Made by a program: the position numbers and the translations under genes. A DNA stretch of 64,000 nt from Manis javanica (Eukaryota; Chordata; Mammalia; Pholidota; Manidae): contig NC_133157.1 of NCBI RefSeq assembly GCF_040802235.1, forward strand, positions 91,684,001 to 91,748,000. Direction: 5' to 3'. Within the stretch, counting starts at the first letter, position 1. Every line of letters starts with the position of its first letter. Positions 40,423-50,047 of this stretch are shown here, in pieces. The notes under the pieces are model-generated. The model did not search any database, was not told the DNA's origin, and worked only from the letters and a program-made list of their open reading frames with translations.

Positions 40423-41737
40423 GTGAGTGCCACGCCCATGCCTCTGCCTTTGGAGTGGGAGGGGCTGCACGGGTCCTCCGGCCTCATCTGCATCTGCAGG
40501 CACAGCCAGGTCAGCAGGAAATGAGCGGCTCTGAGCGCTGTGGGGAGGGCGGTCCCTGGGTCGGAGTGTTTGGAGAGAAGGGATCCAGCAAGCCTTGCTG
40601 CAGAGCGGGAAGCAGGATAAACCAGGCAGATTTAATCACAGGAATCAGGGTCGTAGGTGAGGGGAGCAGTGTTCACACAGGGAGCCGGGCAAAACACACG
40701 CAGTGTTTGCTGAGCCAAGGGTGAGGGTGAAGGGTCAAAGGTGGGCTGAAAAGGTTGGAGGGCAGCTCTGAATGGTTCTCCACCTCTGCCTGGGTCCTAC
40801 GTGCAGAACACAGTGCAGACAGGGTGCAGAGCAGGTGGCGGCCCCACCCAGGCACCAAGTGTGCCCACTGTGAATACTGTGAGAGGGGCTGTTGGGGCTG
40901 GAAGTCACCCAGTACCAGTACCGATCCACCCAGAATGGGGACTTGGGTGATCACGGTGTGCTCATGTGGTGTGCTGCTGTGTGCAGCCGTTGGGGCCGAC
41001 TGTGACGGTTCTTCCAGCCTTAGCCTGGCTCACACTGGCAGGTGCAGAGAGCCTCAGCTGGAAGGGTTGGGGTTGGGGTCAGGGTCATGGTTCGGGTCAG
41101 GGTCAGGGTTAAGGTTCGGGTCAGGATCACATTTGGGTTGGGGTCAGGGTTAGGATCAGGGTTAGGGTTAGGGTTGGGGTTAGGATCAGGGTTTGGGTCA
41201 GGGTTAGGGTTGCAGTTAGGTTCCCAAGGGCTTCACATCCTATTAGCAACACCAGCTCAAGCTGGGGTCGAGGGTAGGTCTCTTTCCTGCTTGGGAGGGG
41301 CTGCTGTCCCCCACTGCTGGATTTGACAACAGAGGGAATGTTGGGGACCCTCCAGCCCTTTAGGCAGCTAAAGGTGCCTCCAGGACAGACGTTTCTAGCT
41401 GTGCTGGCCTCTTCTGCTGCACAGACATCTTAAATGTCACTCCATATATACATTCAGACCTTGGAAGTGAGGGAACCGGGGTTCAGGAGAACGTCCCTGG
41501 ATCTGCTGTTAGCCACAGCAAGTGGTAGCTGTGCCGGCTGCCCGGGTATGGCTGCCGTGTGCTTTGGCGTCCCCGCTACCCGAGCCATCATGGCGAGAAC
41601 ACAGGGAATCAATCTCGACAGGGCAGCCACTCTCTGAGAGGTGCAGCCACTCAAACGGAGCTGAGCAGCAGGCCTCCCAGCCAACCCCCCTCCCAGGCTG
41701 GGGGGCTCCACACGACATGCTGTTTCTTTTTGTGCAG
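40423..41737 (+). other. VIPR2 exon 8-to-10 interval lacking exon 9
   Basis: This 1315-bp interval should contain two introns flanking a 70-bp exon 9 that encodes a CWDTND-like ECL2 and the first half of TM5. Reading the plus strand I find no TGCTGGGAC-like start and no matching frame. It contains the telomere-like G-rich tract at 41063-41220. The absence is by eye; a profile search could reveal a very diverged remnant. Confidence 0.7.
41063..41220 (+). repeat. Interstitial telomere-like (TTAGGG-type) tract
   Basis: 158 bp of GGGTTA/GGGTCA/GGGTTG hexamer variants, with consecutive perfect TTAGGG units near 41158-41180. The G-rich strand is the plus strand and could form G-quadruplexes. It lies between VIPR2 exons 8 and 10, where exon 9 is missing. 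Confidence 0.9.
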
Positions 41738-41829
41738 GTCAACTTTGTCCTTTTTGTTAGTATTATACGAATTTTACTGCAGAAGTTGACGTCCCCAGGT
41801 GTCGGTGGCAATGACCAGTCACAGTATAA
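41738..41829 (+). CDS. VIPR2: VIPR2 exon 10 (TM5 end, ICL3)
   Basis: 92 bp between TTTTGTGCAG and AA|GTGAGT. It encodes VNFVLFVSIIRILLQKLTSP then GVGGNDQSQY. It starts in phase 0, as human exon 10 does, which requires the 70-bp exon 9 upstream. Very close to human (Ile to Val in VLFISII, Asp to Gly after SP). Confidence 0.92.
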
Positions 41830-44756
41830 GTGAGTATGTGCTTAGTTAGATCCAGGGCTGAGCGGTCCTCACCACAGGCCTGGGGCCAGGGTCGCACACC
41901 CAGCAAAGCGGCCCAGGCCCTTCTGTGGTCAAGGGCATGTGCTCATGGCTGATTCACGGGACTGCACATGGCTGAGGCCATGTCTTGCCCAAGGGGAGAG
42001 TAGCTGCAGCCCCTTTCCTTTGTGTCGGCATGGACGCCCTCCGGGAGCCACTATTGATGCTTTTGCCTGTTCTGTAATCTGACTTTTCTCTTTGGCCTCA
42101 CATTGCTGGTATTTTATGTTTAATCCTTTCTTCCCCTTCAGACCATGGGGCTCATGCCCACACCTAATGCCAGCCTTGTCCTTAGTGGTAATTCAATTTG
42201 TGTTTGTTAATTGGTGATCATGTGAAGATGGTCTTCATCATCTCCACTCAGTGGGAGTGGGAGTCACCCACAATCACCCAGCCAATTAATGAAGAGCTGA
42301 GAGACTCTCTGAAGGAATTAAAGATTCTACAAATTTCTATCAAGAATTTATAAAGAAAAAATAAAGCCCAGGTCTCTAGTATAACATCAACACTATTTAA
42401 GTGTGGAGTGGTTGGTCCAGCCGCTGGGAGCCTGGGGACAGACAATCAGGTCCAGACCCCAGCCACCCACCTGCCCGTCCATGGGCCCCACCCCACCAGC
42501 TCCTGTCTCACCCTCCTGTAGACCTCGGGTCCTAGGGAGGCCGGCAGGCAGCATCCCTGGTAGTCTGGAGCCCTATGCCAGCTGGAGGCCTGTGGGAGTA
42601 GATGCCCCCTCTGGGCCAAGGTCTCCTCAGCAGGAAGTTGGGAACTGTAGTCACCATCTCCAAGCTCAGGAGGAGTGTCAGTGTCCAGATGGCACACAGT
42701 GCCCGGCCCCACCTCTGTGAGAGCCTCGCAGGCAGTCACCCAACTGTGCCCTGGTGTGTATAAATGCCGGTCTGCATCAGAGGGGGCTGCACAGAGCCTG
42801 CACTTAGAGAAGGTCCCATGTCAGGCCGGGAGGTCAGAGCAGTTCCGGCTGCAGCGTCTGAGCAGCATTTTTAGCTTGGGTGAGAGGCCGGGCTGTTCCC
42901 TGGAACCCCCTTCAGGCTGGCAGCCCTTTTCATTCTCCACGAGTCTTGCTTAGCTTCTGTGCTCACCTTTCTCTGGTTTTGAGGGACTTCCTGTTAAGTA
43001 GGTCTAGAGATGGATGCTTTTATTTTGGAAACAAAATTAAATAAGGACAATAGAATATTTTTCCAGGATAACAAAAAAGGCAGAGCACGTCTGGCGTCCC
43101 TCTGATTGTATGTTGGTGTCTCTCCCATGTAACTGTCGTATCACGAGTGGTAGTAACCACTCTGCCTGGACAGGTACCCAGAGGTCAGTCTTGCTGGGAC
43201 CCTTTTCTGGAAACTAGCATGATGCAAATGTCGGATGTATTAACGATGAGAATTTGGGCGGGTTGTCCCTCTAGCATGTAGCCAAAGGCACAGATGCCCA
43301 CAGGGTCTCAGCGTCTGCTTACCAGGCAGCCTGAGCCGAGAAGCAGGTAAGCACAGCCTGGGCCCCACAAGGGCATCTGGCGGCAGTGTGGAGTCCCTGG
43401 CACCCTCCTTGCTGACTGAGAATCCAGGGTATTCACAGCTGCTGCAGAATGGGAGGCTCAGGGTCTGCGCAGGCACAGGAGATCCCGCTGGTTGTCAACA
43501 CCACAGGTGTTTGTTATGAGAGAAACTGGGGGGAATGAACACATTTCTGAAACTTACATCTAGGCTCTGAGGGCTCGGTTTCAGGCCAGTACGTCAAAAA
43601 TACATAAAGAAATCTGTGACTTTATTCTAACTGTTGGGGGTCAACTAACAAGAGCAGGAGGGCAAAGTGGAGCCCCCCTCCCCACTCAGGAAGAGGCAGC
43701 TGGGTGGTTGGAGAGCCTGCTGCAGTCACTGGGGGTCCACATGCACACGTCACCTGGGGGCTGAGGCCCTGCACTCCCAGCGAGTCCCCAGGTAGCCCCA
43801 GGGATCCAGGTCTGTGGCCCCAGGGGCCTTGCAGGGGTCAGACTTGGTCACACTCTGTAGTCACCCAGAAGATGTGACACTGGCATGGGGCACACCTACC
43901 AAGACCCACCTGAATGGGAGTGGGGGGCAGGCTGGACCGAGCAGCCAGGTGATTCTAGGCCACAGCAGTGAGGGCGGCTGCCTTATAGTGGCGGTTCCCG
44001 ATGTGGGGCCCCCAGACTGCAGCCGCAGCACCTCTGGGAAGTTGGCAGATACAGGGGCTCTCAGGCCAGGTGCCAGGCCTGCAGGTCCAGCATCTGCTTT
44101 TCAACGCAGCCTGCAGGGGTTCCAGTGCAGCTAAAGCTTGAGAAGCACTGACTTGGAGAACTGAGACACAGAACGGGGGAAGAAGTGCGTGGAGGATGGA
44201 GTTTAGTTCATCTATTTTATTTTCAACATAAAATGCACTGCCAGAAAAATCTGTGTTCTCATTAGGGGGGATAATGACTCACACAGAGAAACTGTGCAGG
44301 TCCAGGTCCCCCAGTTCCACAGAACCCATGGGCTCAGGAATGCAGCTCACCTGCCCAACCCGGGAACTGCCTCTGCAGGGACCCTCCCTCCCTCCCACGT
44401 GGATGCCGCCTGCCTGCATCTTTGCTTGTGATCTGAAAGTAACACCTGCCTCTGTCCCTAAATGCCAGTGACGGTCCAGACTGCCAAACCCAGGACACAC
44501 AGGGGGTCAAACCCTCTGAGGCTCATCTTCACCAGCAGGCCCATTGAGATTCCTTGTGAAAGATTATTCACCTTACCAGGCAAAGAGATTCTTATCATCA
44601 CCTTTGTCCATTCTGCCCTGGGGTTGGGGGTGTGTGATACTTAAACTTAGAAGAAAAGAGGCTGGACATGAGGCCCTGGGCCAGTGTGTGGGTGTGCCTG
44701 GTCTCCTGCAGGCCAGACTGCGGCCCTGCCTGACTGGCTCCCCTTTCTTGGGGCAG
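41830..44756 (+). other. VIPR2 intron 10
   Basis: A 2.9-kb intron of mostly unique sequence, GC-rich toward the 3' side. No exon, RNA gene or clear repeat is recognised. Confidence 0.6.
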
Positions 44757-44886
44757 GAGGCTGACCAAGTCCACGCTGCTGCTCATCCCGCTGTTTGGAG
44801 TCCACTATGTGGTGTTTGTGGTGTTTCCCATCGGCATCTCCTCCACATACCAGATACTGCTCGAATTGTGCATCGGATCATTTCAG
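44757..44886 (+). CDS. VIPR2: VIPR2 exon 11 (TM6, ECL3)
   Basis: 130 bp between TTGGGGCAG and GTGCGT. It encodes RLTKSTLLLIPLFGVHYVVF and continues to VFPIGISSTYQILLELCIGSFQ. The RLAKSTLLLIPLFG motif of class B TM6 is kept except Ala to Thr. Frame and length match human. Confidence 0.93.
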
Positions 44887-44952
44887 GTGCGTGTGGAGGG
44901 GCTGCCCCTGCCCGAGGGCTGAGTGGCCGCTGACGCCCCTTCCTGCCCACAG

Positions 44953-44994
44953 GGCCCGGTGGTGGCGGTGCTCTACTGCTTCCTCAACAGCGAA
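44953..44994 (+). CDS. VIPR2: VIPR2 exon 12 (TM7)
   Basis: 42 bp between TGCCCACAG and GTAAGT, encoding GPVVAVLYCFLNSE. This is the class B TM7 VAxLYCFxNxEV motif. Human has GLVVAV; this copy has Pro for Leu, which puts a proline in the helix next to the conserved Gly. Confidence 0.92.
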
Positions 44995-45921
44995 GTAAGT
45001 CCTCGGCGCCTCGGGACCCATGTGTGAGGGATCCCCCTGCCTGGAGGAGCCTAGGCCTCCGCCGTGGCCCCACGGCTCACATGAAAGCCTCATCCCACGT
45101 CCGCGTGCCCCCGTACCAGTGGAGAGATGGCACAGCCTCTCTTCACTCCAAGCCAGGGCTCCACCAGAGGTCCCCCACCCCGCAGCCCCAGGGCCAGGCC
45201 TGCAACCTGCAGAAGGACACCCACACCCTGGGGCCCTGCTGGGGGCTCCACTGGGCTTGTCAGGCTGCTCCCTGCCCTCCTCTGGGGGTGGTCTCCCGGC
45301 CCACCGACTTTCCCTCGGGCACCTCTGGGCTCACGGGTTCCTCTGCCATTCCTCAAGACCAGTGCTTCCCCAGTCTGCCTTCCTGCCAACCCACCCCACA
45401 TGGGGAGAATCACAGCACCCCCCATCAAGCCCTACTGCCTGTTCACCAGGCATCTTCCATACCCAGGGGCTCCCCAACCAGAGGGGTCAGCCTGGGGGCG
45501 TGTGACCCGCCTCTGCGCAGCCACCCGCGCTCACTCCTGGGGGCTGTCCACTCCCTGCCCGCTGTCTCCCCCTCTCTGTGCTCCTCCTCAGAGCCTGGGC
45601 CTAAGCCCACCGTCTCTGGCTGCTCTGCCCCTCTCTGTCCTCGGGGTCTGTGCAACGCCCCATCTGCCTCTCCTTTCCAAACATCCCTCAAACGCACTTG
45701 GCAGCGAACCATGGTCCAGGTACCTCCAATCCTGCTGCTGAGGTGCTTCTGAAAACCTACGTTAACCCTGGGCCCAGGCCCTCCCGAAACCAGTCACTCA
45801 AGGCCTGGGTCCTCCAGCCTGACCCACCCAGCCAGCAAAGGGAGGGCGGCTCGCTCACGGGGTGACTGCTGGCGGGACCCCTGAGCGGCGTGTCCTGGCT
45901 TACATACTTGCTGACCCCCAG
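44995..45921 (+). other. VIPR2 intron 12
   Basis: A 927-bp GC-rich intron with GTAAGT donor and ACCCCCAG acceptor. The long open frames across it (up to 242 codons) follow from C-rich composition and overlap intron sequence, so they are not called as genes. Confidence 0.7.
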
Positions 45922-46095
45922 GTGCAGGGCGAGCTGAGAAGGAAATGGCGAGGCCTGTGCCAGCGCCAGCCCACCTGCCGAGACCGCAGGCTCCATGGCT
46001 CATCCTCCTGGAGGAACAGCTCAGAGAGCGCCCTGCCATGCCCCCGGGGCTCCCGCGCCCCATCCTTCCTGCAGACAGAGACCTCGGTCATCTAG
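45922..46095 (+). CDS. VIPR2: VIPR2 exon 13 (cytoplasmic tail and stop)
   Basis: After CTGACCCCCAG this terminal coding exon encodes VQGELRRKWRGLCQRQPTCR and ends SRAPSFLQTETSVI with TAG at 46093-46095. It forms helix 8 and the regulatory tail. The end QTETSVI matches human; the middle of the tail is diverged but open. The 3'UTR follows, with its end not defined. Confidence 0.93.
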   Translation: MQGELRRKWRGLCQRQPTCRDRRLHGSSSWRNSSESALPCPRGSRAPSFLQTETSVI

Positions 46096-49000
46096 CCCAC
46101 AGGCAGAGGCCGGCAGTCCCTGCGGTGAGTCTGCACTCCTGGGCTCGCCCCACCTCAGGACTGGGGGTGCGTGGCAGCCAACACAGATCCAAGTCTGATT
46201 GTTGTCACTCCCTCATTCCGGCAATTTTGTTCAGAACATTGTTTGGCCACACAGACAGACCCATTTTCAAAGACAGCAGAGGACCCCATGGCCCCTGAAA
46301 TGAGATGCAGGGGGCCAGAAGGGGGCCCAGCCGCTGCAGAAGGAAGACAAGGGACTCTCTAATGTCAGCACCTGCTCTGGGCAGGGAGCCCAGGCCTGAG
46401 CTGGGTGCTGGCCAGCGACCTCCCTCTGCGCAAGCCTACCTCTGCTTCGTGCCTATACCACAGGGCAGTCCTCTTGTCTGCAGGACAGGTGCCCAGAGGC
46501 CGGCTCAGGACTTCCCATGAAATTACTCCTGCAATCCCGTTAACCCAGCCCGCCTGGGCACCTCTGCGCTCTGTCCCCATGCCCCAGGTCCAGCTTGAAC
46601 CACAGGCTCTCCACTCCCTGCTTCTCTGCCAGGAGAGCCACCCAGTCCAGGGAAAGTGCATAGAGGGTGTCCCCTAGGGAGCACGTCACCCCAGGGCCCC
46701 TCAGCCCCCAAACACATGTCTCAGGGGCCACAGCAGGGGAGGCCACCAGTGGTGGTGGAGGCCTGCTCTGCTGCAGACACACCAGGTGGCTGCCCAGCTG
46801 TGTGTCTTCGGTGTGTGAGTGCCACACCCAGTGAAGCCTGGGCCGGGAGCTGGCAGAGCCAAGTGGCAGTGTCCAGGGCCCTCCTAGCTGTTACCAGGTC
46901 CCCATGCCTGTCCTGGCTGCTGCCAGGCCCTGGTGTTAGTGGTGCCATGGGGATAGTGACACACTGAGGCCCATGCACGGGAACCAGTCTACCCTTCCTG
47001 GGAAAGGGAAAACGGTGCAGAAAGTATTTACTAACAGTCAGTGGAGCCGGTGACCACAGAGTCAAGGTGTGTCATTTTACAGTGTCATAAATATGTAGAA
47101 ATGTCCGAAGTCACCTGAACCTCAATGAAACCTGATTTCACATCTGTAGGCTGAGCAGGAATTCACTTGGACCCACACATCCTGATGGACTCAGCCTTTG
47201 TAGCTGAGGACATCACATTCAGAGATGTCCCTGCCTCCAGGGTGGCCTGGGAGGGAGAGGAGCAGGTGGACACACAGTGCCTCCTCGGGGCAGAGACAGG
47301 CACCCACCCCAGGCCCCCCACCCAAGCAGGGGTGCGGTGGCGTGGCAGCCGGGCAGCTGCATCTGGAGAGTCTCCCTGCGCACCAGGTGGAACCTCACCC
47401 AGACTGGGGAAGGCCCTCGACTGATTGGGAAAGAATCCTCCATCATGTCAATCAAGTGCCAGCAAGATAGGAATTCTAATTAAAGCAAGAGTAGGAGCGA
47501 ATGTCAGCAGCTGTAGAGTAAGGAAGAGCGGAGGGAGGGAAGGGAAAATCACCGACCCACTGCTCCACGTGGAGCAGAGCCCTTGCCAGTTCCTACTCCA
47601 GGGTCACCGGGTGCCCAGCGTCTGTGTGATCTGCACGGCATGGGAACTGTATCCCTACCACCCCAGGATTTGGGGGAGCCGCAGAGCACTGGGTGGAATG
47701 AGTTTATGTTCTGAGAACTTCCACTTCCCTACTGGTCTGAAATAAGACAGGGAAAGAGAAAAGGATCATGTTGGGACTTAGAAAGCTGAATGAAATAGCA
47801 AGGTGACAGAGACGTCCCCACAGAGGTGGAGGCTGGTGAGCTCCTGTCTTTATTGTGGAGAGGAGCTCAGAGACAAGTGCAGTCGGCTTCTGCAACGATA
47901 AAGTGTATTTGATAAGACAGCACACGTTCAGATGGAGTGGGGCAACCTCAGCGAGGAGGTGCACTTAAGGGGTTACGGTTTGGGATTAGGGCCTTTTGGA
48001 TAGGGTCGGCACAGGGCATGATTTAGAAGCTGATTCATAATTCCTTTGAAGTTTTGTCTTAAGACAGGGTTATTTAGGTAACTGTTGATCCGGATCTTGG
48101 CATTCTTTACCCATGTAGGTTCATTTACACTCACGCCTCCAGCCCACGGCAGACTTCCTCCAGTGCAGACCCACTGGACTCAAATGGGGTCCTCTCTTCC
48201 AAGCCTGGTGCCTTGTGCTCTAAATACTATTAGAAAACAGAAGCCCGAGGCACTGGCCCCTCCAGTGGGGACTGCCAGCAGGGTGCGTCTCAGGTCCCGT
48301 GTCTGAGTAGGTCATTATGGCTCCATTGTACTTGTCTCCTGCACTGGGTTCTCTGAGTGGGTGGGAGGAAGGAGGTGCTGATGGGGGTGGACTCCGCTGG
48401 TGAAATCAGGAGCAGCTGTCCCAGAGGAGGGACAGACATAGCCTTGGGACGACGGCCCTGGGTCAGGGCCAACATTGCCGCCCAAGGAAATAGCTCCTGG
48501 TCCATGGAACAGTCTTTGGTGGCCATGCATCATCCCTCTGGGTCCTCCTGAGCCTCCAGTGGAACTTGGAGGGTGTAGGTCTAGTAAGGCTCTAGTTAGC
48601 AACCTCACGCCGTTCTATCCTGGGGATCCCCAAATGTTCATTTTTCAAGCTGTACTTTAATATGTTGGGGACAGTAGACATGTGCACATGAGCTGTGACA
48701 AGGCCCCTCTCTTAACACCAGTTTAGATCAAATGGATTTCACAAATAAGCTTGAGGGAAAGGAGAGGGGAGGGTGGGAGGCCAGCCTGTCTGCAGAATGA
48801 AATCTCCACGTCCTGTTATGGAATATGACTGTGCTGTACTAGCAAGAGCCGAACAGATGCCTGCTTGCACAGCCTGCATCCTCCCTGCCTTGGGCACAGG
48901 CCGGGCACCTACTGTGTGCAAGGTGAGCACAAAGCCCCAGGGGTGATGGGGAGAGATCCAACCTACTTCTGCTCCAGAGCTTGCGGCCCCATGAAGCCGG

Positions 49001-49689
49001 CAGAGCACGCCGGAGGTAAGACAGCCACACAAGCTCACACATGGGACTGGTGCCCTGGGAGGTCCCAGGACATGGAGTGCTACAGGCAGGGGGCCTCCCA
49101 GGACCTTCCAGGTGAAAAGCACTCCCATTCTGGGGCGGAACTTCCCCACTGCTGGCTAGTGGAAGCTGCGTGTGGCCCAGAGAGCCCGGACCGTGTTGGG
49201 ACTCCCCCTGGCCGCCTCTGTGCTGGGTGATGCTGGGTCGGCAAGGCCATCCTGGGTTTTTCCAGATACCAGCCCAGAATTCTCCTCTCCCCATGTCCCC
49301 ATTGTGACTGCGTGCAAAGTCCACAGAACTTACTTACTTGTATTATTTTTATATGAGGACAATTTTTAATATGAAAGCATAATGCAAAATGTGTCTGAGT
49401 AGATGTTCAAACAGTGCCCAAAGCAGCAGCCCACAAAACCTTCCAGGGAACAGCTGACAGTGGCCATTTAAACGGACTGGCTCCTTAGTTTAGAACTGCA
49501 TATATGCCATTTTGTGCAGGACTAAGAACATTGTTCATTAAAGACACTTCATGTAGGTTTGTTTGGAATCTAGTAACAGAGGAGACAATATTATAAGCTC
49601 TTCTAAGTAGAAATACTCTCAGAGAAGAACGCACTGGACATGACTATTTCCTCTGAAGCTCAGTAAACACCTGAAGTGTGTGTTTTTTC
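46096..49689. other. VIPR2 3'UTR and convergent intergenic region
   Basis: The interval between the VIPR2 stop and the proposed DYNC2I1 cleavage zone. VIPR2 is known to have a long 3'UTR in human, so part of this is probably transcribed. I could not place a convincing AATAAA with a downstream GU-rich element for VIPR2. No other gene is recognised. Confidence 0.5.
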
Positions 49690-49705
49690 CATTCAGAAAT
49701 AGTGA

Positions 49706-49711
49706 TTTATT
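49706..49711 (-). terminator. DYNC2I1 polyadenylation signal candidate
   Basis: AATAAA on the minus strand about 160 bp downstream of the DYNC2I1 stop codon, giving a short 3'UTR (about 49690-49872). It is the nearest canonical signal in the right orientation. Cleavage site is not verified. Confidence 0.55.
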
Positions 49712-49872
49712 TACTGGGTGACATTCTTGTAAAATAAATGATGTACAGTATACACGTCCTCCATCCACATGACACACGTGCATATGGACGTAGGAGCACA
49801 CACCCTCATGCCCTCACTGGGTCCTGCGCAGTGCTGTCCTCACAATGGCACCAGCAGTCTGTGGCCCCCTTC

Positions 49873-50047
49873 CTACCCGGCTTCCTGCAGAAGCAGCCAC
49901 AGCCTCCTCCGCTCGTCTCCCCCCAGGGTCACCCACGCCTTCCTCAGGTGCTGCACGTCCACGCTGCCGGAGGCTCTGGCCAGCACCAGGGCCAGGAAGC
50001 TGCCCCTGGTCCTCTCTGCCTCTCCCACAATGGTCATGGCCATCACC
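49873..50047 (-). CDS. DYNC2I1: DYNC2I1 last coding exon
   Basis: Starts after CTCACTTGCAG. The split Lys codon is followed by [20 protein letters not shown] and [18 protein letters not shown], ending LLLQEAG with TAG at 49875-49873. The human tail continues about eight residues past LLLQEA as I recall it, so the stop is slightly early and probably neutral. Confidence 0.9.

Larger units (their letters stand above)
3377..46095 (+). pseudogene. VIPR2: VIPR2 (VPAC2 receptor), partial, probably inactivated
   Basis: VIPR2 encodes VPAC2, a class B (secretin-family) GPCR of the plasma membrane that binds VIP and PACAP and couples mainly through Gs to cAMP. Ten exons match human exons 3-8 and 10-13 in order, phase and length: part of the extracellular domain (exons 3-4), TM1 (5), TM2 (6), TM3-TM4 (7-8), TM5 end (10), TM6 (11), TM7 (12) and the C-tail ending in QTETSVI (13). 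Exons 1-2 (signal peptide, N-terminus) would lie upstream. Two defects are visible: an in-frame TGA in the last codon of exon 6, and no recognisable exon 9. Joining exon 8 directly to exon 10 shifts the frame and meets TGA after 17 codons. All visible splice sites are GT-AG. Identity as VIPR2 is certain by family knowledge; inactivation is an inference from one haplotype and could be an assembly or allele effect. Confidence 0.85.

Noticed and set aside
40855..40960. AGTGTGCCC stretch as an exon 9 remnant
   Set aside because: Nine matching bases only, with no extension on either side.
41520..41640. Candidate degraded exon 9 (GTGTGCTTTGGCGTCCCC... CATCATGG)
   Set aside because: Only scattered short matches to exon 9; no CWD codons, no donor after the ATCAT, so not distinguishable from chance.
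45024..45752. 242- and 204-codon overlapping frames in VIPR2 intron 12
   Set aside because: They lie within an intron with clear GT-AG borders, are Pro/Ser-rich from C-rich DNA, and two frames are open at once.
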